Assembly: GCA_964465945.1 (NCBI GenBank)
Contig: CAYXMM010000008.1
Span: 60,158-124,157 of the forward strand
DNA: 64,000 bases
Direction: 5' to 3'
Origin: JAJRPT01 sp964465945
GTDB taxonomy: Bacteria; Bacteroidota; Ignavibacteria; Kapaibacteriales; UBA2268
The number at the start of each line of letters is the position of its first letter. The first letter of the stretch is position 1. The position numbers and the translations under genes were made by a program. Under the pieces are notes generated by a model. It did not search any database and was not told where the DNA came from. It was given only the letters and a program-made list of their open reading frames with translations. Positions 17,293 through 26,820 of the stretch are shown here, piece by piece.

Positions 17293-19656
17293 ATGTCTGG
17301 TGGAAGTGCAGGAAAGGTTTATTTCGTATTGTATCTTGCCGTTGTGTTAGAACTCCTTATTATCATCGTGGAACGCGATGAAGCCGAAGAGCATTTACAC
17401 AGAAAACAAAAAGAAGCCATGCAATTGGTGCAAAGTATTCTCTCTCAACTTCAAGCAGGTTCTGGTTCAGAAGGTATTAATACTCGACCTCAAGATGAAA
17501 TCACTATGCGCCCTGATGGTATGGATGCCGCTACTATCAAAGAAATCCTCGGGGCCGAAATAAAATCTTATAGAAAGTATATAATTGAAGTTGGGGTTAC
17601 TGATGTTAGCTCTGAATTACTTGAATTAGTTAAAAAGGTCTCTTCTTCATCTAAAGAAATCGAAGAAAAAGATAAGCAACGTCTTGATAAATTTGTTAGT
17701 TTATCTAACGTTCAAGATATGGAGTTTCAAATTTTCTTTACTCGTTCTGCAAATCAAAGAGATGTGCCTACCATTGCCCCAGAATTTTTTACTGAAAAAG
17801 AATTAAAAGATAGAAAGATAAATACTGATCAATTATCTGCTGGTCAAGTTGAAACTACTGAAGCAGGAGTTGCTTGGGAGTTTCTCGGCTCTCAAAAACT
17901 TGAACTAAATAACGATGCAACTTTAGCTGAGTTACTAAAAAATATAAAGAATAAAGGTAACACAAGAATTAAACCAGTTTATAAAACTCCAGAGATAAAA
18001 GGAGATATGCTAAGTTTTGTTCCTGAAGAAATTAAATCTGGAAATAGAGCCGATAGTTTATTCTTCTATGTTCATAGCGACAAAGACGAAAAAGCTACTG
18101 AAGACCTAGTTAAAAAATCATTTGAAGTTAATTTTCAACCAAAAAAAGGTCAAGGTGGCTGGTATAAACTTAGATTTATGTCTAAAACAAGCAGAATCCT
18201 TGGTATTAAAGGTGGAACTGAGAAAATATCTGACGATGCCGTTATCAACGTAGGTACTGTTGAATTAAAAGCTAAAGATCTTGCAAAAGTTAAAAATGAT
18301 ATGAAAAGCGAAATTTCTAAATTCGTTAATGTTACCGAATTAGAAAATATATTATTAAGCTTTAAAGATGAAAAATCAAATAAAAAAGAACTTTCTGATA
18401 AATTTAATTCAATGATTAACGAAGGTATTGCTAAAGCGAAAAAAGAACAAATAGAACGCAAAAGCGGTGATGAAGATTTGTCAGTTAAAGTTCGGCTTTA
18501 TGGATATATGGCAAGATTGCTAACCCCAGGCGCTTCACGTTACTTCGACCAAAATAGCAACTCAATCGACTTCGATGTTAGGGTAGTTATACCAGAACCA
18601 AAACAAGTTGCTCCACAAATTATGGTTAATTCTTATTTGCATACTTTTGATGAAGCAACCCCAACTTTTATGTTTAGTATTTCGCCTTATCAAGAAGGTA
18701 GAAATAATATTAAAGGTTTTGTTTACAATAAAGGTGATGAGACTGGTGCTCCTGTTGCAGAAGTAACATTCCAACCAACTAGTCCAAATGCACCTAAAGA
18801 AGGTGAAGCAAGATCATATATTGCTAAACTTAATAAAAAATTATTAGGTGGCAACGGTGTTGCAAGACAATATACTGTTAAATTATCTCATGAATTATCA
18901 GGAAAAAGAGGTGATACAACTGCTACTTTAAATGTATATCCAACTGTTTCAGAAGATGAAGTAACAAAACTTGAAAGACAATTTGGAGCATTTGCAACTT
19001 ATGGAACAGATTTCTTCTTTAACTTCACGCCTCCTTCTGGAAGAAATATTGCACCTGATCAATTTGCATACTATTTCAAAACTGATGGAGACCAGCAAGA
19101 TAGAGGTGCGAGTCCAGGTCTAAAAGCTGAAAGAAGTGATAAACTTACTTTTCCTTCAAATGCAAAAGAAGCTACTTTGAAAATTGTATGGATTAATCCA
19201 ATTACAAAAGAAGAAGTCGCTGTGTTTCCTGAGAAAACTGTTAAAATTAAACAAACTGCCCCTTCAATAAGTACTAATTTCACAAATGAAAGTATTGCAG
19301 GTGATGAAGTATTGTCATGTAGAATTACAAATATTAAATTAAGCGCACCTACAATTGGAAATGGAAAAAATGCTAAAGTTGATTTCAGCGTAGAAGTTGA
19401 ACAAGTTCAAGTAAAACAAAATTATAGAATTGTTGGAAAGCCGACGTTTAATCAAGATGGTGAAGTAGTTACTGTTGACTTTAAAATACAAGGCGAACCA
19501 AATGAAGATGGTTGGGCAAAAGGTAATGTTACTTTGAAATTTACCGCAATTGCAACTAACCCAGAAAATGGTGTGAAATCTGACCCTGTTAAAAAGACGT
19601 TTACTTTTAAAGTGAACAAAAAGATAGAAGCAGAAAATGATTATTTTGGTAATTAA
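17293..19656 (+). CDS. GldM/PorM-like envelope protein
   Basis: A 787-aa protein with one N-terminal membrane segment (about 9-26) and a very long extracytoplasmic part, the topology of the GldM/PorM component of the T9SS-gliding motor. It starts MSGG like PorM, and an acidic residue (Glu 20) sits inside the membrane segment, reminiscent of ion-driven stators. A charged helical stretch (about 27-150) is followed by several beta-rich domains ending in KKTFTFKVNKK. It is longer than typical GldM (about 520 aa), and no GldL partner lies beside it. It heads a tight operon with two predicted outer-membrane proteins. Alternative: a lineage-specific envelope-spanning protein unrelated to GldM. Confidence 0.5.
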   Translation: MSGGSAGKVYFVLYLAVVLELLIIIVERDEAEEHLHRKQKEAMQLVQSILSQLQAGSGSEGINTRPQDEITMRPDGMDAATIKEILGAEIKSYRKYIIEVGVTDVSSELLELVKKVSSSSKEIEEKDKQRLDKFVSLSNVQDMEFQIFFTRSANQRDVPTIAPEFFTEKELKDRKINTDQLSAGQVETTEAGVAWEFLGSQKLELNNDATLAELLKNIKNKGNTRIKPVYKTPEIKGDMLSFVPEEIKSGNRADSLFFYVHSDKDEKATEDLVKKSFEVNFQPKKGQGGWYKLRFMSKTSRILGIKGGTEKISDDAVINVGTVELKAKDLAKVKNDMKSEISKFVNVTELENILLSFKDEKSNKKELSDKFNSMINEGIAKAKKEQIERKSGDEDLSVKVRLYGYMARLLTPGASRYFDQNSNSIDFDVRVVIPEPKQVAPQIMVNSYLHTFDEATPTFMFSISPYQEGRNNIKGFVYNKGDETGAPVAEVTFQPTSPNAPKEGEARSYIAKLNKKLLGGNGVARQYTVKLSHELSGKRGDTTATLNVYPTVSEDEVTKLERQFGAFATYGTDFFFNFTPPSGRNIAPDQFAYYFKTDGDQQDRGASPGLKAERSDKLTFPSNAKEATLKIVWINPITKEEVAVFPEKTVKIKQTAPSISTNFTNESIAGDEVLSCRITNIKLSAPTIGNGKNAKVDFSVEVEQVQVKQNYRIVGKPTFNQDGEVVTVDFKIQGEPNEDGWAKGNVTLKFTAIATNPENGVKSDPVKKTFTFKVNKKIEAENDYFGN

Positions 19657-19691
19657 ATTATAAATTGAAAATTAAATTTAAGGTATTTAAT

Positions 19692-21482
19692 ATGTTTAAT
19701 AAAACCCTTTTAGGTATATGTTTAGTATTCGGATTATTCGTAATTACTAATATTGATACTTTAGCTCAAAAAGGAAGAGTTGATGAAATTCAAAGTGTTT
19801 TACAGAGTTTTAAACAATATAGGTTTGGCGCTGTAAATATTTATGAAATTACAAGTACAGCCGAGATTAAGGAAATCTTAGACTCTAAAAAATCAGCGGC
19901 CGATGGTGGAACAGATATTAAAAAAGCTGAAGCAGTATTAGAAAAAGTAAAACCTGAAATAAGAAAACTTATCGAAAGTGGTGTTCTAGCAGAAAAGGAC
20001 CAAAGTGCAATTTCTCAAGAATTAATTCTTAATGGTTTTGATGTTCCTGCACCTGATGAATTTAAAGCAGTTTATGATTATTATGTAGCCAAAAACTTTA
20101 ATTCAGGTCCTCAAATGGATATCAAAGTATATGTTGTAACAACTCAACCAGAAAAAGTTGGTGAATTACCAAAAGAAATCATAGGTACTTTAGTTGTCGA
20201 AAAACCATTTGAAGAAATGACTTCTGATGTGAAAGATAATTTAGAATTTGTCGACCCATCTATGATATATTCATACAGAATGCTTAAAGGGTTCGAACTT
20301 GATAAAGCAAAATATTCCTATGAAAATATGTATGATTTAGTTTATTCTTACTTTATTCAAGGTTCTTATACTAATAAGACAATGGAAGCAAGAGGTATTG
20401 GAACAGATATTAGGTACTTTAGTGAACAAGTTGGTGTTACAACTTCTTTAATTAATTACAATATACCTGGTGTTAAAAACGCAGATATTCAAACATTCAA
20501 AAGAATTTCTTATGGCGAGCCGCAAAAATATGAAGGCAAAAATATGGAAGTTCTAGTAAGTGCTGACCAAATTAGATGGGTTAAATATCCAATGTTCTAT
20601 GTTGAAAGAAGAGGGAAGTTACAATTAGATTCATTAGGCAACCCAATTGTCGATAATAAAAGAGCAAATAATTCAGAATTGCCAGAAATTGGTTTTGAAT
20701 TAAAATATGGTGCTGATGATATTAATATGCCATCATTTACAAGTGAAAGATTGACTTTATCTGCTCTTTGGGGTAAAGTTAAATTAGGAGCTATTTTACC
20801 AACTTCCGGTTGGTCAAGTTTGCAAAATGATTTATTTAGTATTAATAGAAAAATGACTCACGGTGGTTTTGGTATCGCTGGTGAATTTGACTTCGACTTA
20901 CCAATTATCCCTAAATCAGATGTATTTAGATTAAGTTTTGGATATACTTTTGGCGATCCAGTTTCTCCTAATTATGGTGCAAAATCAATAGGTCAACAAA
21001 TTGAAAAAGATCCTATCGCAAATTCATTTTTAGTTAGCGATATGAGAAATAACGATTATATGTTAAGAGTTAATTCAACATTGCAATATACTTTTGGTTT
21101 AAGCATTGATGAAAATTATTTGCTAAGATTTGGTGTTGGAGGGTCATTCTATTCAATGGAAAATTGGAAATATAAAACTCAAAATGATGCAAATAACATT
21201 CCATCTGGTTCTGAATATTATAAAAATAGCTCGGAATTAGTTGGTGGTATATCTGCTAAAGTTGATTTTATGGTTCAGAACACGTCTACACCTTATGGAG
21301 CTTCACTTAATTACTTCGACGAAGTGATTAATTTGAATTTATTTGTTCAATTCCCTGTAGTAGATAATATGCTTTTCTTAAAGCTAAAAGCAAATGGAAA
21401 TGTAATATTAAGAGATTTTGATAGACCATGGGAAAATGGTGGCTTCTTTATGCCAAGTGTTAATGTTATTTATGTATTTTAA
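19692..21482 (+). CDS. predicted outer-membrane protein of the GldM-like operon
   Basis: Family not recognised. ATG 19692 is chosen: AAGG lies ten bases upstream and a signal peptide follows (LLGICLVFGLFVITN, cleavage near LAQ); a TTG at 19665 is rejected. The 596-aa product has a soluble, partly helical N-terminal half (about 25-330). Its beta-rich C-terminal half has alternating patterns such as FRLSFGYTFGD and LLRFGVGGSFYS and ends in VIYVF, an aromatic end typical of outer-membrane barrels. It lies 35 bases after the GldM-like gene and 26 bases before another predicted outer-membrane protein, so it is probably a partner in the same complex. Confidence 0.6.
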   Translation: MFNKTLLGICLVFGLFVITNIDTLAQKGRVDEIQSVLQSFKQYRFGAVNIYEITSTAEIKEILDSKKSAADGGTDIKKAEAVLEKVKPEIRKLIESGVLAEKDQSAISQELILNGFDVPAPDEFKAVYDYYVAKNFNSGPQMDIKVYVVTTQPEKVGELPKEIIGTLVVEKPFEEMTSDVKDNLEFVDPSMIYSYRMLKGFELDKAKYSYENMYDLVYSYFIQGSYTNKTMEARGIGTDIRYFSEQVGVTTSLINYNIPGVKNADIQTFKRISYGEPQKYEGKNMEVLVSADQIRWVKYPMFYVERRGKLQLDSLGNPIVDNKRANNSELPEIGFELKYGADDINMPSFTSERLTLSALWGKVKLGAILPTSGWSSLQNDLFSINRKMTHGGFGIAGEFDFDLPIIPKSDVFRLSFGYTFGDPVSPNYGAKSIGQQIEKDPIANSFLVSDMRNNDYMLRVNSTLQYTFGLSIDENYLLRFGVGGSFYSMENWKYKTQNDANNIPSGSEYYKNSSELVGGISAKVDFMVQNTSTPYGASLNYFDEVINLNLFVQFPVVDNMLFLKLKANGNVILRDFDRPWENGGFFMPSVNVIYVF

Positions 21483-21508
21483 TTAAAAGAATAGTAAGGT
21501 TAATAAAT

Positions 21509-22957
21509 ATGAAAAAAATTATTTTAGTTATATCATTATTCTTGGCGTTGAGTTCTTACGCTCTATCAAAACAAGAGTATTTAGACTCTCTAAGCACAAT
21601 TGATCCTGAGTTAAGAAAATACTTTCCAAGATGGAAAGTTTGCGAACCAGACTTACAATATCAAATTTACCAAGCATTTCAAATGCTCGGATTTAATCAA
21701 GACCAATTAGATATTCAATCTATTGAGGTGCTTGCATCCCCTAAATCTATAAGAGAAAGAACTTATGAAGTATTATTGTTGTCTTGTGGGGCAGCATCAT
21801 TAAATTCACGTGATTTAGATAAAGAATTAAAGAAAATAGTAAGTTATTTGTCAGGAAGTGACAGATATAATAGATTTAATGCAACATGGCAGAAAGGTGA
21901 TAGAGATTATTGTTATGCTGAAATACCACCTGAGACTCCTGTTAAACCTGACCAAGGTGCTGCAATAAGAGATTATTTTGCTCCGACAAATACTAAGCAA
22001 GCATTAACTTTATCTTTATTTGACCAAACTTTAAAAATTGGCGCAACTGATTTTTGGGTTCAAAATAAAATGGGTAATGACCAAGTTGGCTTGCCTTATT
22101 ATACTGCTGGTGAAAGTAAAATAATATTAAAAAGACCATTGTATGTAAATAATGACCCTGCAACAAATAAAAATACACCATATTTAATTAATGCCTACTT
22201 AGGTGGCGCATATAAAGTTAGCACTGGAATATCAAATAGTAATGGTATGTTCTCTTGGTTGCCAAGCAGAAAATTAAATAGCGAACCGAATGGTAAATTA
22301 ATCTTTGGTATGGACGTGCACATGCCGTTTCATCCTGCGGCTGGATTACATGTTAATATTGAATCACCAATTAACTCTATTGAGGATGGGGCAATTGAAA
22401 TCCAAAAATTTGGTCATACAGCTTTAAGACCAGGTATCGATTTCAAAAGAACAGACCCAAGAAATGGCGACCCACAATATGTTGCAACAGGAGTTGCACC
22501 TGTATTGCAAACAACAGGGCAAGTAACAGCTTTTTATAACCTTTGGTTAAACCCAGCAAAAGCAGAAAATTATTTCAGATTTGACTTAGGTATTTCTTAT
22601 GCTGAAGTTAGAGAATATATGATGTATAGTAAAGTAGTTGACGTCGATGGAGATGGAAGCCCTGAATATGAGTATAAAAATATGACTTCAAAAGCAGATG
22701 GAGTGAAATTATACCACCCAGATGAATTTGCAGATTGGTTATTTGCTAAAATAGAATATAGAAATCAAGCAGTTTATCCTTTTAGTGCTAGTGTTCAAAT
22801 TTCAAATCAAACAATTTTAGCAAGAGCATATATGCCTTTATTCGGAGATTGGTTATTGTTAGAAGCAAAATACTCTACACCATTGAGGGATGCTTATGAT
22901 TATGAAGTAACTAACTTCTTCATTATTTCACCAGTGATAAGAATTGCTATAAATTAA
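21509..22957 (+). CDS. secreted/outer-membrane protein of the GldM-like operon
   Basis: Family not recognised. This 482-aa protein has a signal peptide (KKIILVISLFLALSSYALS). A helical region of about 120 residues contains cysteines (WKVCEPDL, LLSCGAAS). A beta-rich remainder with LFDQTLKIG, FRFDLGISYAEV and SASVQISNQTIL is consistent with a barrel or surface beta domain. It is the last gene of the operon and is followed by a strong terminator at 22978-23020. Shared operon position suggests it works with the GldM-like protein; the sequence alone gives no reaction. Confidence 0.6.
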   Translation: MKKIILVISLFLALSSYALSKQEYLDSLSTIDPELRKYFPRWKVCEPDLQYQIYQAFQMLGFNQDQLDIQSIEVLASPKSIRERTYEVLLLSCGAASLNSRDLDKELKKIVSYLSGSDRYNRFNATWQKGDRDYCYAEIPPETPVKPDQGAAIRDYFAPTNTKQALTLSLFDQTLKIGATDFWVQNKMGNDQVGLPYYTAGESKIILKRPLYVNNDPATNKNTPYLINAYLGGAYKVSTGISNSNGMFSWLPSRKLNSEPNGKLIFGMDVHMPFHPAAGLHVNIESPINSIEDGAIEIQKFGHTALRPGIDFKRTDPRNGDPQYVATGVAPVLQTTGQVTAFYNLWLNPAKAENYFRFDLGISYAEVREYMMYSKVVDVDGDGSPEYEYKNMTSKADGVKLYHPDEFADWLFAKIEYRNQAVYPFSASVQISNQTILARAYMPLFGDWLLLEAKYSTPLRDAYDYEVTNFFIISPVIRIAIN

Positions 22958-22977
22958 ACAATTCATTGGAATTATTA

Positions 22978-23020
22978 TCCCTCTTTCGACTCTTTGAGTT
23001 GTTAGAGGGCTTTTTTTTAA
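22978..23020 (+). terminator. rho-independent terminator
   Basis: A long imperfect hairpin (ccctctttcgactc paired with gagttgttagaggg, with G-U pairs) is followed by a run of eight Ts. It closes the GldM-like operon and separates it from the VWA-OmpA gene. Confidence 0.9.
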
Positions 23021-23038
23021 AAATTAAGATTTATTATA

Positions 23039-24361
23039 ATGAAATTACTTACTCTATTAATATTAATTATATCTTTTTCAAATTTATATAGTCAAAGCGA
23101 ACAAGTTGATTCCAACGCTCGAAAAGCTAAAGAATTACTCGAAAGCGCTAAAGTACAAGCTGATAAAAAAGACATTAGAATGACAATTAGAAATGTCGAT
23201 ATAACAAATTATCCTATTATAAAATTAATTGTTGAAGCTTATAATATTTATGGAGAGCCATTAGATACTTTATTGCCTAAAAATATTGCTGTTCAAGAAA
23301 ACGGAGTAGATAAAGAAATAATTTCTATAGAGAAAATTTCGATAGATGAAAGAGTCCCTGTTGACTTCGTTTTTTTAATTGACCAAACTGGTTCAATGCA
23401 ATCTTATATTGATGCAACAAGAAAGCAAATGTTTGAATTTTCTAAATTAATAAAAAGTAGAGGGATTGATTATACTTTAGCTCTTGTTGTTTACTCTGAT
23501 TATATCGACGCAATAGAACAAGCAACAGAAAATGTAAACACTTTCACCTCTTGGTTAGCAGATATTAAAGCCCACGGTGGTGCTGATGTGAAAGAAAACA
23601 CCCTTGAAGCAATTAATATAGCATTAGAAAAAATAAAATATAGACCTTCTGCAAATAAAGTTTTAGTTCTTGTTACTGATGCTCCATATCATCAAAAAGG
23701 TGAAAATGGCACTGGGACTACTAATCAAACTACTGAAAGCATAATAAAAATGCTTAAAGATAAAGATGCGAGGATGTTTTGTATTACTCCTCCATTTTTA
23801 AAAGAATATAAGCAAATTGCAGACGCAACTCGTGGGAATGTTTATGATATGGACTACCCTTTTAGTTCAATTTTGAATAATTTTTCTAATCAATTAACAA
23901 ATTTATATACAATCAAATATAAAACCTCAAAAGCTGCAATACCGGATTCTATTGATATTGCTCTTTTTAATGAACAGAAAAAATTGATAACTGAAAAAAC
24001 TATTCCCATAGTTGAATTAGGTAGAAAACTAATTATTCAAGACCTTCTTTTTAAAACAGGTCAATCCAATATCCCAGAAAATTCACCTCAATTAGATGTA
24101 TTAGTTGAATTTATGAAAAATAGACAAAATGTAACTATTGTTATTGAAGGACACACTGATGCGGTTGGCTCTCACGCAATAAATGATAGATTATCACTTG
24201 AAAGGGCTGAAGTTGTGAAAAACTTTTTAATTAGCAATGGGATTAATGCTAAAAGAATTAAAACTACTGGTTATGGTGAAAGACGTCCAATTGCCTCAAA
24301 CGATACTGAGTTCGGTAGAAAATTAAATCGCAGAACGGAAGTAGTTATCATTTCTAAATAA
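23039..24361 (+). CDS. secreted VWA-OmpA protein
   Basis: A 440-aa periplasmic or outer-membrane-associated protein. The signal peptide (KLLTLLILIISFSNLYSQ) has no lipobox Cys, unlike the paralogue at 8341-9711. The von Willebrand A domain has MIDAS motif DQTGS at 115-119. The C-terminal OmpA peptidoglycan-binding domain has GHTDAVG from 371 and KTTGYGERRP. A tight terminator separates it from the GldM-like operon, so it has its own promoter, but its location and wall-binding domain fit an anchoring role for an envelope complex. There is no T9SS sorting domain. Confidence 0.75.
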   Translation: MKLLTLLILIISFSNLYSQSEQVDSNARKAKELLESAKVQADKKDIRMTIRNVDITNYPIIKLIVEAYNIYGEPLDTLLPKNIAVQENGVDKEIISIEKISIDERVPVDFVFLIDQTGSMQSYIDATRKQMFEFSKLIKSRGIDYTLALVVYSDYIDAIEQATENVNTFTSWLADIKAHGGADVKENTLEAINIALEKIKYRPSANKVLVLVTDAPYHQKGENGTGTTNQTTESIIKMLKDKDARMFCITPPFLKEYKQIADATRGNVYDMDYPFSSILNNFSNQLTNLYTIKYKTSKAAIPDSIDIALFNEQKKLITEKTIPIVELGRKLIIQDLLFKTGQSNIPENSPQLDVLVEFMKNRQNVTIVIEGHTDAVGSHAINDRLSLERAEVVKNFLISNGINAKRIKTTGYGERRPIASNDTEFGRKLNRRTEVVIISK

Positions 24362-24420
24362 TTAAACTATATTTTCTTAATTTTGTTTTTACTAAAAATT
24401 TATTTTAGGATAATTTCTTT

Positions 24421-25977
24421 ATGACTAAATCGATTGACCAAAAAATTGAAGAATTGAATATACTTAAAGATAAAGCTCGATTAGGTGGCGGGAAAGCAAG
24501 AATTGATTCACAGCACGAAAAAGGGAAACTAACTGCAAGAGAGCGTTTAGATTTACTTCTTGATAAAGGCACTTTCACTGAAATGGATATGCTCGCTCAT
24601 CATCATTCTTCAAGCTTTGGTTTAGATAAAGTGAAGCCACTTGGTGATGGAGTTGTAACGGGTTATGGTTATATTGACGGAACTAAATCATTCGTCTTTT
24701 CACAAGACTTCACAGTCTTAGGTGGCTCGCTAGCAGAGCAACACGGAAGAAAAATTGTGAAAATCATGGAAATGGCAATGAAAACAGGAACCCCTTTAAT
24801 TGGACTTAATGATTCAGGCGGAGCAAGAGTTCAAGAAGGAGTTATATCACTTGGTGCTTATGCTGATATTTTCTTACTTAATACATTAGCATCAGGAGTA
24901 ATCCCACAAATTTCATTAATAATGGGACCATGTGCCGGAGGCGCTGTATATTCACCAGCAATAACTGATTTTGTTATAATGGTGAAAAACACATCTTATA
25001 TGTTTGTTACTGGTCCAAAAGTGGTTAAGACTGTTACTCACGAGGAATTGACAGCAGAAGATTTGGGTGGAGCTTCTGTGCATGCAGGTAAGTCAGGTGT
25101 AGCCCATTTTGTAGCAAACAATGATATGGATGCGATTGAAATTGTAAAAAAACTATTAACTTATATTCCCTCAAACAATCACGAGCCGGCTCCATTTTTT
25201 AAAAATAATGATCCAATAGGTAGATTAAACGATGATTTAACTTATATCATTCCAGAAAATTCAAATATGCCTTATGATATTAAAGAAATTATAAAATCTA
25301 TTGCGGATAATAATGAGTTCCTTGAAGTGCATAAAGATTATGCTCAAAATATTGTTGTTGGATTTATTCACCTCGGTGGCAGGTCTATTGGAGTAGTAGC
25401 AAATCAACCAGCAGTTTTAGCAGGTGTTTTAGATATTAATTCATCAAAAAAAGCAGCAAGATTTATTAGATTTTGCGATGCTTTTAATATTCCACTTTTA
25501 ACTCTTGAAGATGTGCCAGGGTTTATGCCAGGTAAAGACCAAGAATGGGGAGGTATAATCTCCAACGGAGCTAAGCTATTATTCGCTTACTGCGAGGCGA
25601 CTGTTCCAAAAGTTACAATTATAACAAGGAAAGCGTATGGTGGAGCTTATGATGTGATGAGTTCTAAGCATATTAGAGGAGATTTCAACTTTGCTTGGCC
25701 CACAGCTGAAATGGCTGTTATGGGTGCAAAGGGTGCGGTTGAGATTATATTTAAAAAAGAGATTGACGAAGCAGAAGATAAAGAAGCCAAGCAAAAAGAA
25801 TTAGAAGATATGTATAACGAAAAGTTTGCTAATCCTTATATTGCTGCTTCTTATGGCTATATTGATGATGTTTTTGAGCCAAAATTTACAAGACAGAGAT
25901 TAATAGATGCTTTCAAAATTCTTGAGAATAAAGTAGATCAAAACCCTCCTAAGAAACATAATAATATACCTTTATAA
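24421..25977 (+). CDS. pccB: acyl-CoA carboxylase carboxyltransferase subunit (propionyl-CoA type)
   Basis: Biotin-dependent carboxyltransferase that moves CO2 from carboxybiotin to an acyl-CoA, probably propionyl-CoA giving methylmalonyl-CoA. The 518-aa protein has the crotonase-like halves with LGGSLAEQHGRK, GLNDSGGARVQEG, GPCAGGAVYSPA and VPGFMPGKDQEWGGII. The same family includes methylmalonyl-CoA decarboxylase alpha subunit (mmdA); the sequence does not separate them with certainty, and neither biotin carboxylase nor decarboxylase partners are in view. A TAATTTTG element lies about 35 bases upstream. The AcuI-like gene at 26821, which makes propionyl-CoA in other bacteria, is close by. 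Confidence 0.88.
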   Translation: MTKSIDQKIEELNILKDKARLGGGKARIDSQHEKGKLTARERLDLLLDKGTFTEMDMLAHHHSSSFGLDKVKPLGDGVVTGYGYIDGTKSFVFSQDFTVLGGSLAEQHGRKIVKIMEMAMKTGTPLIGLNDSGGARVQEGVISLGAYADIFLLNTLASGVIPQISLIMGPCAGGAVYSPAITDFVIMVKNTSYMFVTGPKVVKTVTHEELTAEDLGGASVHAGKSGVAHFVANNDMDAIEIVKKLLTYIPSNNHEPAPFFKNNDPIGRLNDDLTYIIPENSNMPYDIKEIIKSIADNNEFLEVHKDYAQNIVVGFIHLGGRSIGVVANQPAVLAGVLDINSSKKAARFIRFCDAFNIPLLTLEDVPGFMPGKDQEWGGIISNGAKLLFAYCEATVPKVTIITRKAYGGAYDVMSSKHIRGDFNFAWPTAEMAVMGAKGAVEIIFKKEIDEAEDKEAKQKELEDMYNEKFANPYIAASYGYIDDVFEPKFTRQRLIDAFKILENKVDQNPPKKHNNIPL

Positions 25978-25978
25978 A

Positions 25979-26710
25979 TTATTTCCTAATCACTTTCGAG
26001 GGTTCGCAATCAGCTTCTATCACGCCGCTTTTATTATTATTGCTAAAATCGGGGCTAAGCATTGGAATACCAAGGTTCAAGCCCCTAAGTATCATCAAAA
26101 TTGCCACAAACGCTATGCCATAAGGAATAATCTTATTTATTTTTTGCCTAATTTGTAAATCAATTTGATTTTTAAAATAAAATAGAAATAACATAGCGGG
26201 GATTGTTCCTAATCCAAATAGTGCCATATAGGATATAGAGTAAATAATTGAGCCAGTAGCAATAGCACCAGCAAGAGCTGCATAAACCAACCCACAAGGT
26301 AATAATCCATTTAATACACCAAGTATTATTGAACCAGAAAACGTAGTCCGTGTAAGCTGTTTTCCCATTCTTGATTTTAATTTAGATAAGTGTATACTAA
26401 TCTTACCTTTCGATTTAATTTTAGATTTAATTTTCTTAGGAAGCACTAAATATATAAGGATTATAGAGCCAAGGGCGATAGAAAGGTTTGACTGTAATAC
26501 TACTAAGGTGAGAGACTCACCTACAATCCCAAAAAGTAGCCCGAAAATAGAATATGATATTACACGCCCTACATTATAAGTTATACCATTCAATAAAACT
26601 CTAAAATTAGATTGTGATTTGATTGGAATTGCAATAACTATAGGACCGCACATTCCTACGCAATGCACCGAACCAAGAAAACCTAATAATAATGCAGAAA
26701 TAAATATCAT
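25979..26710 (-). CDS. UreH/SafE-type membrane protein
   Basis: Polytopic inner-membrane protein of 243 aa with about six membrane segments, of the sulfite exporter TauE/SafE or UreH-like transmembrane family. Motifs HCVGMCGP near the N-terminus and LLPCGLVYAALAGA in the middle are typical and may bind metal. Family members often sit with cytochrome oxidase maturation genes and may handle copper or reducing equivalents. Here the gene stands alone, in reverse between the carboxyltransferase and the AcuI-like gene. Its stop lies two bases from the carboxyltransferase stop. The substrate is unknown. Confidence 0.75.
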   Translation of the reverse strand: MIFISALLLGFLGSVHCVGMCGPIVIAIPIKSQSNFRVLLNGITYNVGRVISYSIFGLLFGIVGESLTLVVLQSNLSIALGSIILIYLVLPKKIKSKIKSKGKISIHLSKLKSRMGKQLTRTTFSGSIILGVLNGLLPCGLVYAALAGAIATGSIIYSISYMALFGLGTIPAMLFLFYFKNQIDLQIRQKINKIIPYGIAFVAILMILRGLNLGIPMLSPDFSNNNKSGVIEADCEPSKVIRK

Positions 26711-26776
26711 AATTACAAAATTAATAAGTTTCTAAGTGAAAGAATAATTATAATACTTTTATTTCATAATTCTTTC

Positions 26777-26784
26777 TAAATTTG
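26777..26784 (+). promoter_or_regulatory. Bacteroidota-type -7 element
   Basis: TAAATTTG matches the TAnnTTTG consensus and lies 37 bases before ATG 26821. No TTG is seen at the expected -33 distance. Confidence 0.35.
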
Positions 26785-26820
26785 CAAAAATATATTGGCA
26801 CAAAATAAAATAAGGCGTTT

